From Methylophilus sp. 42 (lineage in GTDB: Bacteria; Pseudomonadota; Gammaproteobacteria; Burkholderiales; Methylophilaceae): DNA of 64,000 nt. The number at the start of each line of letters is the position of its first letter. Within the stretch, counting starts at the first letter, position 1. A program made the translations under genes and the position numbers. Where the stretch lies: NCBI RefSeq assembly GCF_000384155.1, contig NZ_KB913031.1:2904341-2968340 (forward strand). The letters run 5' to 3'. A model generated the notes under the pieces. The model was not told where the DNA came from. It ran no database searches and was given only the letters and a program-made list of their open reading frames with translations. Below, piece after piece: positions 11,067-19,380 of this stretch.

Positions 11067-11104
11067 TTCACACTCGCCTCACATTCAACACAACAAGGCT
11101 TCAC
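11067..11104 (+). promoter_or_regulatory. Cre-tag-like CreB binding site ahead of creD
   Basis: TTCAC at 11067, CTCAC at 11078 and a further TTCAC at 11100. The first pair is TTCAC-N6-CTCAC, one mismatch from the published cre tag TTCAC-N6-TTCAC. All three units keep an 11-bp phase. The element lies 45-80 bp upstream of the creD ATG, where an activator site would be expected. Confidence 0.65.
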
Positions 11105-11147
11105 CTGCCAGTTTTATGCTGCAAACTCTTTCATTGAGGAGTTTGCA

Positions 11148-12476
11148 ATGCAAAAACCATTTTTATATAAATCCCTTGGCATATTGGCGCTGATATTGCT
11201 GATGTCGCTGGCCTTGGGCTATGTGAATGACCTGATTCTCGAACGCCAGACCAGGCAAGCTAACGTAGAAAGCAATATCGCAAAATCCTCCACCGAGGCA
11301 CAAACATTTACCGGCCCCATATTGGTGATTCCCTATACCGAACACTACACCGAAACGGTAGGCAGAGATAAGGATAGCAAGATAGTTGAACGTAAGGATG
11401 AGGGGCATCTCTACCTGCTGCCAAGTACACTGACGGTCACGGGCGACTTTGCGCACAACTATAAACAACGCGGCATTTTCAAAGCCCTCATGTATCGCTT
11501 TAATGGGGATATTGCGGGCGGCTTCAATTTAAATCAAATCAAGGTGCAAGCTCAGCATACAAACGGCAGCATCCGTTTTGGTGAGGCCTCACTTGTGATT
11601 GGGCTCAGTGACACACGGGGTATAGATGGTCAACCGGTATTGCATTGGGGCACCCAAACATTAGGCCTGAAACAAGGCACGCAATTACCTTTGCTGGGTG
11701 CAGGCATCCATGCGGACCTGGGCCACTTGCAACCAGAACAAGGCTTGGTATCGTTCAAGCTGAATCTACACCTGCGAGGGATGCAGCAATTTAATCTGAT
11801 CCCGCTGGCAGACAAGAATAGCGTGCGCTTACACTCCAGCTGGCAACACCCACATTTTGACGGTAACTTTTTACCTGATGCTAACAGCCAACGTATTAGT
11901 GACAAAGGCTTCGATGCCCAATGGGAGGTCTCATCACTCGCCAGCAATATTCAGGAAAGACTGCTCTCCAGTTTAAACCGCACATCTGCGAACCTGCCCC
12001 TCGAAGCGATCACAGTCGGCTTTGTTGAACCAGTCAACATCTACAGCCTGTCAGATCGGGCCACAAAATATGGTTTATTGTTTATAGGGCTAACCTTTGC
12101 GGGCTTTTTTATCTTTGAGGTGATGAAACAACTGCGCATTCACCCCGCACAATACACATTGGTTGGCTTAGCCATGGCAATATTTTATTTATTGCTGATT
12201 TCTTTGGCAGAGCATATTGGTTTTAGCTATGCCTATCTGATTGCCAGCGCAGCCTGCATCGGCCTGATTGGTTACTATCTGGCGAACATCCTGCAGAACA
12301 GGCGCTATGGCATCGTATTTTCCTGCAAGCTGAGCCTGTTGTATGGCACCTTATATGGCATTCTGATTTCCGAAGACAATGCATTGCTCATGGGCTCCTT
12401 GCTGGTATTCAGCCTATTGACCTTCACCATGATAGTGACCAGAAAAGTGAACTGGTACGCACTTAGTCATCCATAA
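11148..12476 (+). CDS. creD: Inner-membrane protein CreD
   Basis: CreD is a multi-pass membrane protein controlled by CreBC and linked to envelope integrity and beta-lactam response. The start is taken at the ATG at 11148 (MQKPFLYKSLGIL...), preceded by TGAGGAG; the open frame extends 37 codons further upstream into creC. The 442 residues match the family. One N-terminal helix is followed by a large periplasmic domain (about residues 30-300) with the typical TGPILVIPY and YLLPSTLTVTGDF stretches. About five C-terminal helices follow. Its own activator site lies just upstream. Confidence 0.9.
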   Translation: MQKPFLYKSLGILALILLMSLALGYVNDLILERQTRQANVESNIAKSSTEAQTFTGPILVIPYTEHYTETVGRDKDSKIVERKDEGHLYLLPSTLTVTGDFAHNYKQRGIFKALMYRFNGDIAGGFNLNQIKVQAQHTNGSIRFGEASLVIGLSDTRGIDGQPVLHWGTQTLGLKQGTQLPLLGAGIHADLGHLQPEQGLVSFKLNLHLRGMQQFNLIPLADKNSVRLHSSWQHPHFDGNFLPDANSQRISDKGFDAQWEVSSLASNIQERLLSSLNRTSANLPLEAITVGFVEPVNIYSLSDRATKYGLLFIGLTFAGFFIFEVMKQLRIHPAQYTLVGLAMAIFYLLLISLAEHIGFSYAYLIASAACIGLIGYYLANILQNRRYGIVFSCKLSLLYGTLYGILISEDNALLMGSLLVFSLLTFTMIVTRKVNWYALSHP

Positions 12477-12518
12477 AACTTCAGGGCGGCACTTGCCGCC
12501 CGCATTATGAGGCAAGCG

Positions 12519-13037
12519 ATGAAAAAGATTTTTTACGGATTGATCATTTGCACAGTATTGGCAAGCATGATGCCCGAAAACACGGTCATTCCGGTGCAAG
12601 CGGCGACAGCTAAAGACTGGAACCAAGACAGTTACTGGTTTGCCCCTTGGGGAAAGTCGGGTGTACACAAAGGTATAGATATTTTTGCCCGCAAGAAAAC
12701 CCCTGTGCTTTCAGCAAGTAACGGATTAGTCATATTCACAGGAAACATTGAAAGAGGCGGAAATGTCGTCGCAATCCTTTCGCCCAAAGGACGTATTCAC
12801 TACTACGCACATTTAGAGTCGGTGGCAACGCAGCCATTGACCCTGGTCACGCAGAAAAGCCTGATCGGCACGGTAGGTAATAGCGGTAACGCCAGAGGCA
12901 AGGCTCCCCATCTGCATTACAGCATTCTCAGGCTCATGCCCAACCCGGCAGAGATCACATTGGAAAAGCAAGGATGGAAAAGAATGTTCTACATGAACCC
13001 GCACCTATTGCTCACTTCAGAGCAATCACATTTATAA
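12519..13037 (+). CDS. Periplasmic M23 family metallopeptidase
   Basis: A small LytM-type peptidase (172 residues) expected to cut peptidoglycan cross-links or peptides in the periplasm. A signal peptide is visible (MKKIFYGLIICTVLASMM, cleavage near VQA). The zinc ligands are intact: H-x3-D in GVHKGIDIF and the H-x-H in PHLHYSI. The ATG at 12519 is preferred over the one at 12507 because GAGGCAAG sits before it. It starts 42 bp after creD on the same strand and may share the CreB-driven transcript. The 3' end overlaps the convergent SDR gene by 6 bp. Confidence 0.85.
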   Translation: MKKIFYGLIICTVLASMMPENTVIPVQAATAKDWNQDSYWFAPWGKSGVHKGIDIFARKKTPVLSASNGLVIFTGNIERGGNVVAILSPKGRIHYYAHLESVATQPLTLVTQKSLIGTVGNSGNARGKAPHLHYSILRLMPNPAEITLEKQGWKRMFYMNPHLLLTSEQSHL

Positions 13038-13823
13038 ATACTTCTTCGCCAGCGCGACCTGTCGTTTGAGGCCCATATTCACCAGCCTGGGGGCCAGTCC
13101 ATTCAGCCAGGCAAACAAGCTTTGCGGTTGGCCGATAAACAGCTCCTGCTTATCTTTCTGCAATGCCTGCACAATTTTATCTGCTACGTCTTGCGGGCTA
13201 TCAACAGCCTGGCCAGAGGCCTGCCACATGGCGTTGGTGCGGTCATCATTCATGGGGGTGGCAATGGCGCGCGGTGCAATGTAAGTGATGCCAATATTGG
13301 TGTCCACCAATTCCCGTCGTAATGCCTGACTAAACCCATGAATGGCAAATTTACTCGCACAATAGGTGGCAAAATGTGGGAAGCCCAGCGAGCCAAAAAT
13401 AGAGCCGACGAACGCCAAATGGCCTCGGCCACGTTGCAAAAAGTAGGCCACAAATTCACGGCTTAAAACCAGGGTGGCCGTGACATTGGTATGCACCATA
13501 TTATCGATGCTCACCTCGGTTTGCTCTGCAAACTCGGTGAACTCAATAATACCGGCATTGTTAATCAGCAAATCCACATGCCCCATCTCGCGCAAAGACT
13601 GTTTTAATACCTGACTGGCCATATTGGGTTGAGCCAGATCGGTGACAATAATATGTGACTTGCCACCCTGCGCCGCGACTCTTTTTTGCAGCGCATGCAA
13701 CTTGACCGGATCCCGTCCGACCAGTCCGACGACAGCACCTTGCGCAGCAAGTGCGAGGGAAAGCGTGGCACCCAAGCCGCCGGTTGCGCCAGTCAACACC
13801 ACATGCAGGTTACGTAATTCCAT
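13032..13823 (-). CDS. Short-chain dehydrogenase/reductase, fourth gene of the biosynthetic operon
   Basis: A classical SDR of 263 residues using NAD(P)H. It has the nucleotide-binding TGATGGLG near the N-terminus, NNAG, the catalytic Ser in VGSIFGSLG, and YCASK (Tyr and Lys). The ATG at 13823 is chosen over the GTG at 13826 because AGGAG is then six bases away. It lies 9 bp after the diiron enzyme gene and ends the four-gene operon. It probably reduces a keto or oxidises a hydroxyl group on the product made by the upstream enzymes; this role is inferred from context only. Confidence 0.85.
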   Translation of the reverse strand: MELRNLHVVLTGATGGLGATLSLALAAQGAVVGLVGRDPVKLHALQKRVAAQGGKSHIIVTDLAQPNMASQVLKQSLREMGHVDLLINNAGIIEFTEFAEQTEVSIDNMVHTNVTATLVLSREFVAYFLQRGRGHLAFVGSIFGSLGFPHFATYCASKFAIHGFSQALRRELVDTNIGITYIAPRAIATPMNDDRTNAMWQASGQAVDSPQDVADKIVQALQKDKQELFIGQPQSLFAWLNGLAPRLVNMGLKRQVALAKKYL

Positions 13824-13832
13824 CACGGGCTC

Positions 13833-14519
13833 CTAAGCTGCTGCCACCAGCGGTTGACTGGCAGCCACATGCTTAAAAATATCACCATACAAGCGGTAAA
13901 AGCGTTTCGCCGCATGAATAATGATTTGCTGATCCTCAGGCCTGGTCACCTGGTTCATCAGCCCCTCATAAAAGGTCACGTGGCTGAGATCTAGCGAGCC
14001 ATGTGAAAGCAGGTAGCTAAAGGCTTTTTTCGGCAGATTGAGGGCCTGCATGATTTTTTCACCGGCTTGGGTGGCCACGGCGGTGCTGGTGCCTTCCAGC
14101 ACCAACACCATGCCAAAGAAGCCTAAGGGATTCACGCGATTGATCATGTCATAAGCATAAGCCACCATCATCTCTGTTTCATGACTGGCGGCATCGGCAG
14201 CCGTCGCGCTATGGCGCACAGACTCTTTATCACCGCCGCAAGCAGCAATATCATTGAGCACCCACTCCTGATGGCCCATTTCTTCTTCGATATATTCGCC
14301 AATCGCGGTACGCAACCACTCGTATTCTCCACTAAGTCGGCCACCACAGGCCATGAGCAATGGGGTCGTATGTTTGACATGGTGATAAGCCTGGGTGAGG
14401 AATGCACGGTAGATGTCCAGAGTGATATTACCTTGCGCACCTTGCACAATCAGCGGCAACGTCATCAAGGTGTTACGCTCCTGCTCGGTCGCGCTTAATA
14501 ATTGCTGATAAAAAGTCAT
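13833..14519 (-). CDS. Heme-oxygenase-like (TenA/UndA-fold) putative diiron oxidase
   Basis: A 228-residue all-helical protein of the TenA/heme-oxygenase-like fold. Residues that could form a diiron site as in UndA-type oxidases are visible: E79/E80 and H83 in EEEMGHQEW, E142 in LEGTS, and H173, D177 and H180 in SHGSLDLSHV. TenA thiaminases lack this full set and use a catalytic Cys, so an oxidase is more likely. Its ATG abuts the ligase stop codon with no gap, indicating translational coupling. It may oxidise, cleave or desaturate an acyl substrate activated by the ligase. The substrate is unknown. Confidence 0.75.
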   Translation of the reverse strand: MTFYQQLLSATEQERNTLMTLPLIVQGAQGNITLDIYRAFLTQAYHHVKHTTPLLMACGGRLSGEYEWLRTAIGEYIEEEMGHQEWVLNDIAACGGDKESVRHSATAADAASHETEMMVAYAYDMINRVNPLGFFGMVLVLEGTSTAVATQAGEKIMQALNLPKKAFSYLLSHGSLDLSHVTFYEGLMNQVTRPEDQQIIIHAAKRFYRLYGDIFKHVAASQPLVAAA

Positions 14520-16010
14520 TTAAATTCCTTCGTAAATCGCATGGATTTCAGCCACATAAGCAGCGGCAATCGCATCGCGTTTTAAACGGCCATTAGCCGT
14601 GAGTTGTCCGTTATGCGGGCTAAATGGCTGGTGAGCAAACACCACATCTCCCACCTGTGCATAATCAGGCAGCTGTTGATTCGCCTCTGCAATCGCCTGC
14701 GCCACCTGTTCTGTGGTAAACGGCGGCTGTGGCACCACAATCGCCACATTAAACGGCCTCGCTTCTCCAAATACACACACCTGCTGCAATGCTGGCTGGT
14801 GTATTAATGTGCTCTCCACCCACTCAGGCGAAACATTGCGCCCAAATGAGGTAATAAACATATTCTTTTTGCGGCCTGATAGATACACATAACCCTCAGC
14901 ATCCTGATAAGCCAGATCGCCAGTGGCCAGATAACCTTCTTCGTCCAGCACTGGCGCAGCAATACCACCCTCGGGCTGAGTGTATCCATCATACAAAGCG
15001 CCTTTCACCCAAAGCTCGCCTGTCAGATCCACCCGTAGCTGCACATGCGGCAAGGGCTTGCCTATGCTGCCTGGCTTGTGTGATTGTGGCGTATTGAGTG
15101 CAACAACCGACGCACACTCTGACAAGCCATAGCCCTCAAACACCGGCAATCTTAGCGCGTGGGCCTGTAGGATCAACGCCGGCACCACCTTGGCGCCACC
15201 GACTGCGACAAAACGCAATGATGCCAGTGGCGCCTGGCCTGCTTGCACATACATCACCAGCGCACGCAGCAACTCAGGAATCAGGATCGCAGTCGTCGCC
15301 CGACTATCTTGCAGGCCTTGATACAAGCGGCTGATATCGAACTGACTACCAGTAAAGCCAACTGCGTGGCACGGATATACCACCACCGTTGCGCCAGAAA
15401 TCAGGCTGGCATAGACGCCCGCCACGTTTTCCAGCAACGTGGCCAGCGGCAACACGCAGAAATGGCGATCAGCTGCGCCCGGCACGATCAGACTGGCAAT
15501 AGAACTGGCGACCTGCCCCATCGTGTGTGCAGACAGGCAAACCCCTTTAGGCGCACCCGTTGTACCGGAGGTATAGGTGATTTTATCGGCAGCGGCGGCG
15601 CGATCATGGGCATGAATACGCAAGACTGTCACCGCTTTACCTGCCACCTGCCATTCAGCGACCACAACACTGTCAGGGTATAGTTGCTGCCAGGAAGCTG
15701 GCATATCAGTCAAGATCAGGCTAACACCAGCATCCTTAATCGCATGTTGTTTTTGTGTCGCAGAAAAGAACGCCGGCAGTGGCACGTTGCTCCAGCCAGC
15801 AGCCAACACTGCTAAATCCAATACAATCCAGGCCGGACTATTATCCAGCGCCAATGCCACACAGGCCTGGTTGGTCACGGCCCGCAAGTCGCCAGACACA
15901 CGCGTAATCTCAGCCGCTAGTTCACTGTAAGTCAGTTGCGCAGATGGCCCTTCCAGTGCAATCCGGTTCGGATTTTGTGTTGCCTGGGCATAAATCTGTT
16001 GCAATATCAT
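14520..16010 (-). CDS. AMP-dependent acyl ligase (ANL superfamily)
   Basis: A 496-residue adenylate-forming enzyme expected to activate a carboxylic acid as acyl-AMP and possibly acyl-CoA. The motifs are in order: P-loop TYTSGTTGAPKG (about residues 149-160), GYGLSE, the ATGD hinge (about 357-362) followed by LSGRKKNMF, and the C-terminal catalytic lysine region NGRLKRDAI. The length is shorter than typical long-chain acyl-CoA synthetases. It starts 12 bp after the hemolysin-family gene. No carrier-protein gene is present in the operon, so transfer to CoA or directly to the partner protein are both possible. Confidence 0.85.
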   Translation of the reverse strand: MILQQIYAQATQNPNRIALEGPSAQLTYSELAAEITRVSGDLRAVTNQACVALALDNSPAWIVLDLAVLAAGWSNVPLPAFFSATQKQHAIKDAGVSLILTDMPASWQQLYPDSVVVAEWQVAGKAVTVLRIHAHDRAAAADKITYTSGTTGAPKGVCLSAHTMGQVASSIASLIVPGAADRHFCVLPLATLLENVAGVYASLISGATVVVYPCHAVGFTGSQFDISRLYQGLQDSRATTAILIPELLRALVMYVQAGQAPLASLRFVAVGGAKVVPALILQAHALRLPVFEGYGLSECASVVALNTPQSHKPGSIGKPLPHVQLRVDLTGELWVKGALYDGYTQPEGGIAAPVLDEEGYLATGDLAYQDAEGYVYLSGRKKNMFITSFGRNVSPEWVESTLIHQPALQQVCVFGEARPFNVAIVVPQPPFTTEQVAQAIAEANQQLPDYAQVGDVVFAHQPFSPHNGQLTANGRLKRDAIAAAYVAEIHAIYEGI

Positions 16011-16022
16011 GATGGTTGGCGC

Positions 16023-16664
16023 CTATAAAGGATCAGCCACGCCACGAATCGCCACAATCTGCGGTGTATGCTTGTAATAACTGCCCCATTTTGCGCGCTC
16101 CTCTGCGCTCAAGCGTTCAGGGTTCGCCATGGCCAACGGAAACAAATCGACACCGCCTTTAATCAGGCCATTTTGCAGGCTATGATGCGCGGTCGCCACG
16201 CCCCACGGCAAATTCATGCTTAAACTATGTTGAATCACATGCGCAATCAGCACACCGGCATTGCGCGGATTCGCCACCGCCAGATTGCCTATGCAGGTAA
16301 TTTCTTCGCGGCGTATATTTCTGCCGAGTTGGCGCGACATCAGTTGCTCAATCGGCTCATCCAGATATTGCTCCAGAAACAAACGCGCTTGTGCCGCATT
16401 ACGCAAGCCAAACGCGGCCATTAAAACGCCGTTGGCATCACGCAAGGCCACCAGTTGTGGCATAAAGTGACTCACCCGCGCGCCGTACACCTGCTTAAAT
16501 ACCGCCGCAATAAAGGCTTCCACCTCCTGGCGGCATGGTGCACCCCGCTCAACCAAATGACCTGTAATCTCATTCACTTGATACCTTTTCGCTTGGGCAA
16601 AGTTCCTCAATTCATAAGCAGATGATGCATGGTAAAACGGTGTATTTGACTCTGAATGCAGCAT
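16023..16664 (-). CDS. Thermostable hemolysin (delta-VPH) family protein, possible acyltransferase fold
   Basis: A 213-residue protein of the family named after Vibrio thermostable hemolysin. There is no signal peptide and no membrane segment, which argues against a classical pore-forming toxin. The layout (an N-terminal YQVNEITGHLVE, a strand VALRDANGVLMAAFGLR, LFLEQYLDEPIEQLMS, EITCIGNLAVANPRN) recalls GNAT and autoinducer-synthase folds. That is an impression from sequence, not a computed match. It is the first gene of the four-gene operon and may transfer the activated acyl group. Divergent from cptA across a 347-bp gap. Confidence 0.7.
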   Translation of the reverse strand: MLHSESNTPFYHASSAYELRNFAQAKRYQVNEITGHLVERGAPCRQEVEAFIAAVFKQVYGARVSHFMPQLVALRDANGVLMAAFGLRNAAQARLFLEQYLDEPIEQLMSRQLGRNIRREEITCIGNLAVANPRNAGVLIAHVIQHSLSMNLPWGVATAHHSLQNGLIKGGVDLFPLAMANPERLSAEERAKWGSYYKHTPQIVAIRGVADPL

Positions 16665-17011
16665 GCCATTTCTTTCACTGACAACAATCTTGTCAAGCTA
16701 ATTGCAAACAGCATGCCAAATATATTTCTCATTAAAATCATTCACTTAGATAAAAAACAAGCGTGCATCTCTGCATTTTTTGCAGAGACCTTACGCCCTC
16801 AACATAATGAAGCCTGCATTTTTTGCATAATGTGTTGTCGAAGCGGCTCTTCACAATGCTTGCCCAGCCTATCATAAAAATAATTTCACCATTGTATTCA
16901 AATAGTTAGTTAACACAACTCTCGATCACTATAGAAACGGCATATGAATTGCATTGCTCCGTCCATATTTTCAAAACGTCGCCGTTTTATAAACTAAGAG
17001 CCCAGAAAGTT
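16665..17011. promoter_or_regulatory. Divergent intergenic region with paired TGCA-T-run repeats
   Basis: 347 bp without a gene, upstream of both the hemolysin-ligase operon (minus) and cptA (plus). It contains a perfect hairpin TCTCTGCA-TTTTT-TGCAGAGA at 16768-16788. A second copy of the core TGCATTTTTTGCA at 16815-16827 lies 43 bp, about four helical turns, from the first copy at 16772-16784. The spacing and symmetry suggest operator sites about 110 and 150 bp before the minus-strand operon. No confident -35/-10 pair was found. Confidence 0.45.
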
Positions 17012-18715
17012 ATGTATCAATTTTTAAAAGCCTACGGCCTATTCCTGATATTGAGCGGCCTCACTCCATTGCTATTATGGATATCTGGCGCCGTCACCGG
17101 TGAGGGATTTAAAGATGCAGCGCTGATCACAACCTTGTGGCTGATTCCTTTGTGGTGGAAACCTGTCCAGATGCGCTCGCTGAGCGCCTTCATTGGAATA
17201 GGCATTGCCTGCCTGGCTTTACCAGGGCTGGCCTATTTTCTGGTCTATCGCCAGGAGCTCACACAAAGTTTAATGATGATTTTGTTTGAGTCTAACCAGA
17301 CAGAATCACAGGAGTATCTCAAGAATTACTTTGTGTGGTGGTTTGCTGCTGTTTTTCTGGTGTATCTGTTGGTGCCCTATCAAATCTGGCGCACCTTGCA
17401 ACCAGCCCAGCTCAGTCGCACCAAAGCACTGAGCTATTCAATCATTGCCATCATGCTGGCCCTGACATCCCCGGTAAAGCACGCCCTCCATGGGCATTGG
17501 CATCTCGCCTCGAAAAGCATAGACCGACACTTTGGTGCAACGGCGCCATTTCAGTTGATATTAGGTTACGTCAACTATCAAAAGCAACTGGCTGAAGTCG
17601 AGAATATTCTCCTGAGCCTGCGTAAGATACCGCCATTAAAAAACCTTAGCGAACAAGCCAAACCAGAGCAAACCACGCTGGTACTGGTCATTGGCGAATC
17701 GACATCCCGCTTGCACATGAGCCTTTATGGCTACCCGAGAGATACCAATCCCGAGCTTAGCAAAATCAAAGATGAGCTGGTGTTGTTTGACAACGTTTAT
17801 TCACCACGGCCGAACACCATTGAAAGCTTGCAACAAGTCCTGACATTTGCAGACCAGCTGCATCCCGACGACTATAAAAATAAACCGTCATTGATTGCCA
17901 TGATGAAGCAGGCGGGGTATTTCACGATCTGGATCACCAACCAGCAAAGTTTAACCGGTCGCAACACCATGCTGACCACCTTCGCCAAGCAGGCAGATCG
18001 GCAATACTTTCTCAATAATGAACGCCAGCAAAATGCGTTCAGTTTTGATGATAAGGTACTTACCCCATTTGCCAAAAGCCTGGAGGATCCGCATCAGAAG
18101 AAATTGATCGTGGTGCATCTGCTAGGTACGCATATGAAGTATGACCATCGCTACCCAAAAACCTTTGCAATATTCAAGTCTAACCAGGGCCTGCCTAACC
18201 CTCATATGGATGACAAGCAGGTGGATCAGATTAACAGTTATGACAATGCAGTCCGCTACAACGACTGGATATTGTCGCAGTTAATTTCAACCCTGAAAGC
18301 CAAGCGTCAGCATAGCCTGCTAGTCTACTTCTCGGATCACGGGGAAGATGTGTATGACAGTGCACCCTACAACTTTCAAGGTAGGAATGAGGCCACGCCT
18401 ACACTGCCCATGTACAGCATTCCTTTCATGGTCTGGCACTCCACCGACTGGTTTAACCGCAATACGGTATTTGCCGGAATACAAGGCCATCGCCAGTATG
18501 ACAACGCAGATTTTATTTACACGTTTGCCGACATGGTTGGCCTTTCATTCGATGGCTTCAAGGCCGATGAAAGCCTGGTCAATACGGCCTTCTTGCAAGA
18601 CAACATTCTGGTCGGTGATCCTTTTATTGGCAAATTGAAACCTTTGCCAGGCACACAACAATTTAACGCAAACAAGTTAGCTTTATGGAACCCTGGGTCT
18701 CTGGCAGAACATTAA
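17012..18715 (+). CDS. Phosphoethanolamine transferase, CptA/EptC-like
   Basis: An inner-membrane enzyme that moves phosphoethanolamine from phosphatidylethanolamine onto lipopolysaccharide core or a similar envelope target. The ATG at 17012 (MYQFLKAYGLF) is chosen because it opens directly into the first of about five membrane helices. The 21 codons upstream look unnatural. The periplasmic sulfatase-fold domain has GESTSRLHMSLYGYPRDTNPEL, VYSPRPNTIESLQQVLTF with the nucleophile Thr, and SDHGEDVYD. The run ITNQQSLTGRNTMLT is characteristic of CptA rather than EptA. The length of 567 residues fits. The last 31 bp overlap the PAP2 gene. Confidence 0.85.
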   Translation: MYQFLKAYGLFLILSGLTPLLLWISGAVTGEGFKDAALITTLWLIPLWWKPVQMRSLSAFIGIGIACLALPGLAYFLVYRQELTQSLMMILFESNQTESQEYLKNYFVWWFAAVFLVYLLVPYQIWRTLQPAQLSRTKALSYSIIAIMLALTSPVKHALHGHWHLASKSIDRHFGATAPFQLILGYVNYQKQLAEVENILLSLRKIPPLKNLSEQAKPEQTTLVLVIGESTSRLHMSLYGYPRDTNPELSKIKDELVLFDNVYSPRPNTIESLQQVLTFADQLHPDDYKNKPSLIAMMKQAGYFTIWITNQQSLTGRNTMLTTFAKQADRQYFLNNERQQNAFSFDDKVLTPFAKSLEDPHQKKLIVVHLLGTHMKYDHRYPKTFAIFKSNQGLPNPHMDDKQVDQINSYDNAVRYNDWILSQLISTLKAKRQHSLLVYFSDHGEDVYDSAPYNFQGRNEATPTLPMYSIPFMVWHSTDWFNRNTVFAGIQGHRQYDNADFIYTFADMVGLSFDGFKADESLVNTAFLQDNILVGDPFIGKLKPLPGTQQFNANKLALWNPGSLAEH

Positions 18716-19380
18716 TCAGGCTGTGGTGGCTATGGCTGTGCGCAGCGGTCATCATTGTGTGGCTGGCAAATAGCACGTCACTGGATATCCGGTTTGCAGA
18801 CAGCGCCTTCGATGTCAATCAGCATGCATTTACACTCAAACACAATGTCTTGCTGGAAACGGTCATGCATTCCTATGCCAAAACCATATTGACCATCTTT
18901 TGGATATTGCTATTGCTGCTGGCTTATGTGCCATCTGAAAAATTGCCTGTGCACTTTTCAGCATCCACGATATACGCATTGCGCTGGATCACCGTGCTCG
19001 CCTTAGTGAACGCAGTCGTGATTTCGTGCCTCAAGCATCAAATGCCTCATGCTTGTCCATGGGACATTGCACGCTACGGTGGTGCCTCACCCTGGGTACC
19101 TACATTCAGTAGCCACCCTGCCATGCAGGCAGGCCATTGCTTTCCGGCCGGGCATGCCACCAGTGGCGTATGGTTGTCAGCTCTCTGCTTGCTGTGGTTG
19201 CCGCAGGCCCCGCGCAAGGCATTACTGGTAGCCATTGCCGGGCTGACTGTTGGGTTTATGTTAGGCTGGGCACAACAATTAAGGGGTGCCCACTTTTTGT
19301 CGCACACACTGACCTCGCTTTGGTTAATGTGCGGCTGGTTATTAATGGTATTCACTTTTTCCAAGAGTCGTCGTTCATGA
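18685..19380 (+). CDS. PAP2-family membrane phosphatase
   Basis: A 231-residue integral membrane phosphatase of the type 2 phosphatidic acid phosphatase family. Its active-site motifs face the periplasm: KHQMPHACPWD (about residue 113), CFPAGHATSG (about 152) and RGAHFLSHTLTS (about 210). About six hydrophobic helices are visible. The CPWD variant is a known subfamily often found beside lipid A phosphoethanolamine transferases, where the enzyme may dephosphorylate undecaprenyl-PP or lipid A. It overlaps cptA by 31 bp and eptA by 4 bp (ATGA), so the three genes are translated as one coupled operon. Confidence 0.85.
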   Translation: MEPWVSGRTLIRLWWLWLCAAVIIVWLANSTSLDIRFADSAFDVNQHAFTLKHNVLLETVMHSYAKTILTIFWILLLLLAYVPSEKLPVHFSASTIYALRWITVLALVNAVVISCLKHQMPHACPWDIARYGGASPWVPTFSSHPAMQAGHCFPAGHATSGVWLSALCLLWLPQAPRKALLVAIAGLTVGFMLGWAQQLRGAHFLSHTLTSLWLMCGWLLMVFTFSKSRRS

